Positions 6,208 to 6,495 of a DNA stretch of 6,495 nucleotides are shown here, in pieces. The stretch is from Bordetella parapertussis (GTDB taxonomy: Bacteria; Pseudomonadota; Gammaproteobacteria; Burkholderiales; Burkholderiaceae_B), in the NCBI GenBank assembly GCA_945882005.1, contig CAMCWG010000175.1:1-6495 (forward strand). Reading direction: 5' to 3'. The notes below the pieces were generated by a model. The model worked only from the letters and a program-made list of their open reading frames with translations, was not told where the DNA came from and made no database searches. Each line of letters begins with the position of its first letter. Position 1 is the first letter of the stretch. Made by a program: the position numbers and the translations under genes.

Positions 6208-6495
6208 CACTTTATTCCTAATTTCTCAGCGAAGCGCTTCTCATTAAAGCCAACGGAAATAGACTCGTCTGCATAAACAGTGAGCGGACGTCTGATAAGA
6301 GCCGGGTAATCTGCGATCAGACTGAGCCACTGAGCATCAGTCTGCGGTGTCTTTAACCCGTCATCTAAATTACGCCAGGTCATGGAAGCACGATTGACCA
6401 GTTTTTCCCAACCACCCAGGGCCGCAGCCCACTTTTTAAGGGAGGCCTGCGGTAAGGGGTGCTCACGATAATCCTCGAACTTATAAGAGACCTCG
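6207..6495 (-). CDS. ArsC/Spx-family reductase-like protein (YffB type), partial: N-terminus outside window
   Basis: The last 95 codons of a minus-strand gene entering from the right edge and ending at TGA 6207-6209. The visible part begins EVSYKFEDYREHPLPQ, then KKWAAALGGWEKLVNRASMTWR, DYPALIRRPLTVY and VGFNEKRFAEKLGIK. The order of W-x(6)-GWEKLVNR, TWR, P-x-LIRRP and VGF is typical of the small ArsC/Spx/MgsR group, especially YffB-like proteins of about 115-120 residues with a thioredoxin-like fold. The missing N-terminal ~20-25 residues would carry the active-site cysteine motif, so activity cannot be judged. Genes of this type are often named arsenate reductase, but YffB-like members are not shown to reduce arsenate, so I give no symbol. 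It heads, or lies within, the operon with rmuC and rpiA; its stop overlaps the rmuC start by one base. Any promoter is beyond the right edge. Confidence 0.9.
   Translation of the reverse strand, partial: EVSYKFEDYREHPLPQASLKKWAAALGGWEKLVNRASMTWRNLDDGLKTPQTDAQWLSLIADYPALIRRPLTVYADESISVGFNEKRFAEKLGIK
6215..6219 (-). promoter_or_regulatory. Ribosome binding site of rmuC
   Basis: AGGAA on the minus strand, inside the last codons of the upstream ArsC-like gene, ends seven bases before ATG 6207. It supports that start over the adjacent in-frame GTG at 6210. Confidence 0.65.

Noticed and set aside
6208..6210. GTG start for rmuC
   Set aside because: The AGGAA site is only four bases from it; ATG 6207 has better spacing and the usual one-base overlap with the preceding stop.
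1..6495. A hidden defence island, mobile element or novel system
   Set aside because: All substantial coding sequence belongs to recognised core genes. No recombinase, toxin pair, reverse transcriptase, CRISPR array or composition shift was seen.

Overview
The window reads as an ordinary stretch of core chromosome from a betaproteobacterium. It probably belongs to Burkholderiales, and perhaps to the Alcaligenaceae. That placement rests on the set and order of genes (hrpA, argA, yggX, rpiA, rmuC, an ArsC/Spx-like gene), which I recall from Bordetella-like genomes; it is not a database result. Base composition is moderate and even. I see no transposase, integrase, tRNA, CRISPR array or other sign of recent transfer.

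Layout: (1) Bases 1-2305, minus strand, hold the first ~768 codons of hrpA, a large DEAH-box RNA helicase whose C-terminal part lies outside the left edge. (2) Bases 2306-2385 are a compact divergent promoter region. The -10 hexamers for hrpA (TATAAT, minus strand) and argA (TATAAA, plus strand) overlap on one near-palindromic TTATAA core. (3) Bases 2386-3744, plus strand, are argA, a classical N-acetylglutamate synthase. (4) After a 33-base hairpin and promoter-like TACAAT hexamers comes yggX at 3822-4094, a 90-residue iron-trafficking / oxidative-damage protection protein. (5) A 39-base inverted repeat separates yggX from the converging rpiA. (6) The right side is a minus-strand operon transcribed leftward: a partial ArsC/Spx-family reductase-like gene (6495-6207), rmuC (6207-4795) and rpiA (4783-4115). 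The first junction overlaps by one base and the second has an 11-base gap.

Functionally the genes are housekeeping: RNA helicase and ribosome quality control (hrpA), first step of arginine synthesis (argA), iron-sulfur protection (yggX), pentose phosphate pathway (rpiA), and limiting DNA rearrangement (rmuC). I did not find a previously undescribed system. The points worth a second look are regulatory: the shared divergent -10 element, the poor ribosome binding site of argA, and the two long intergenic hairpins.
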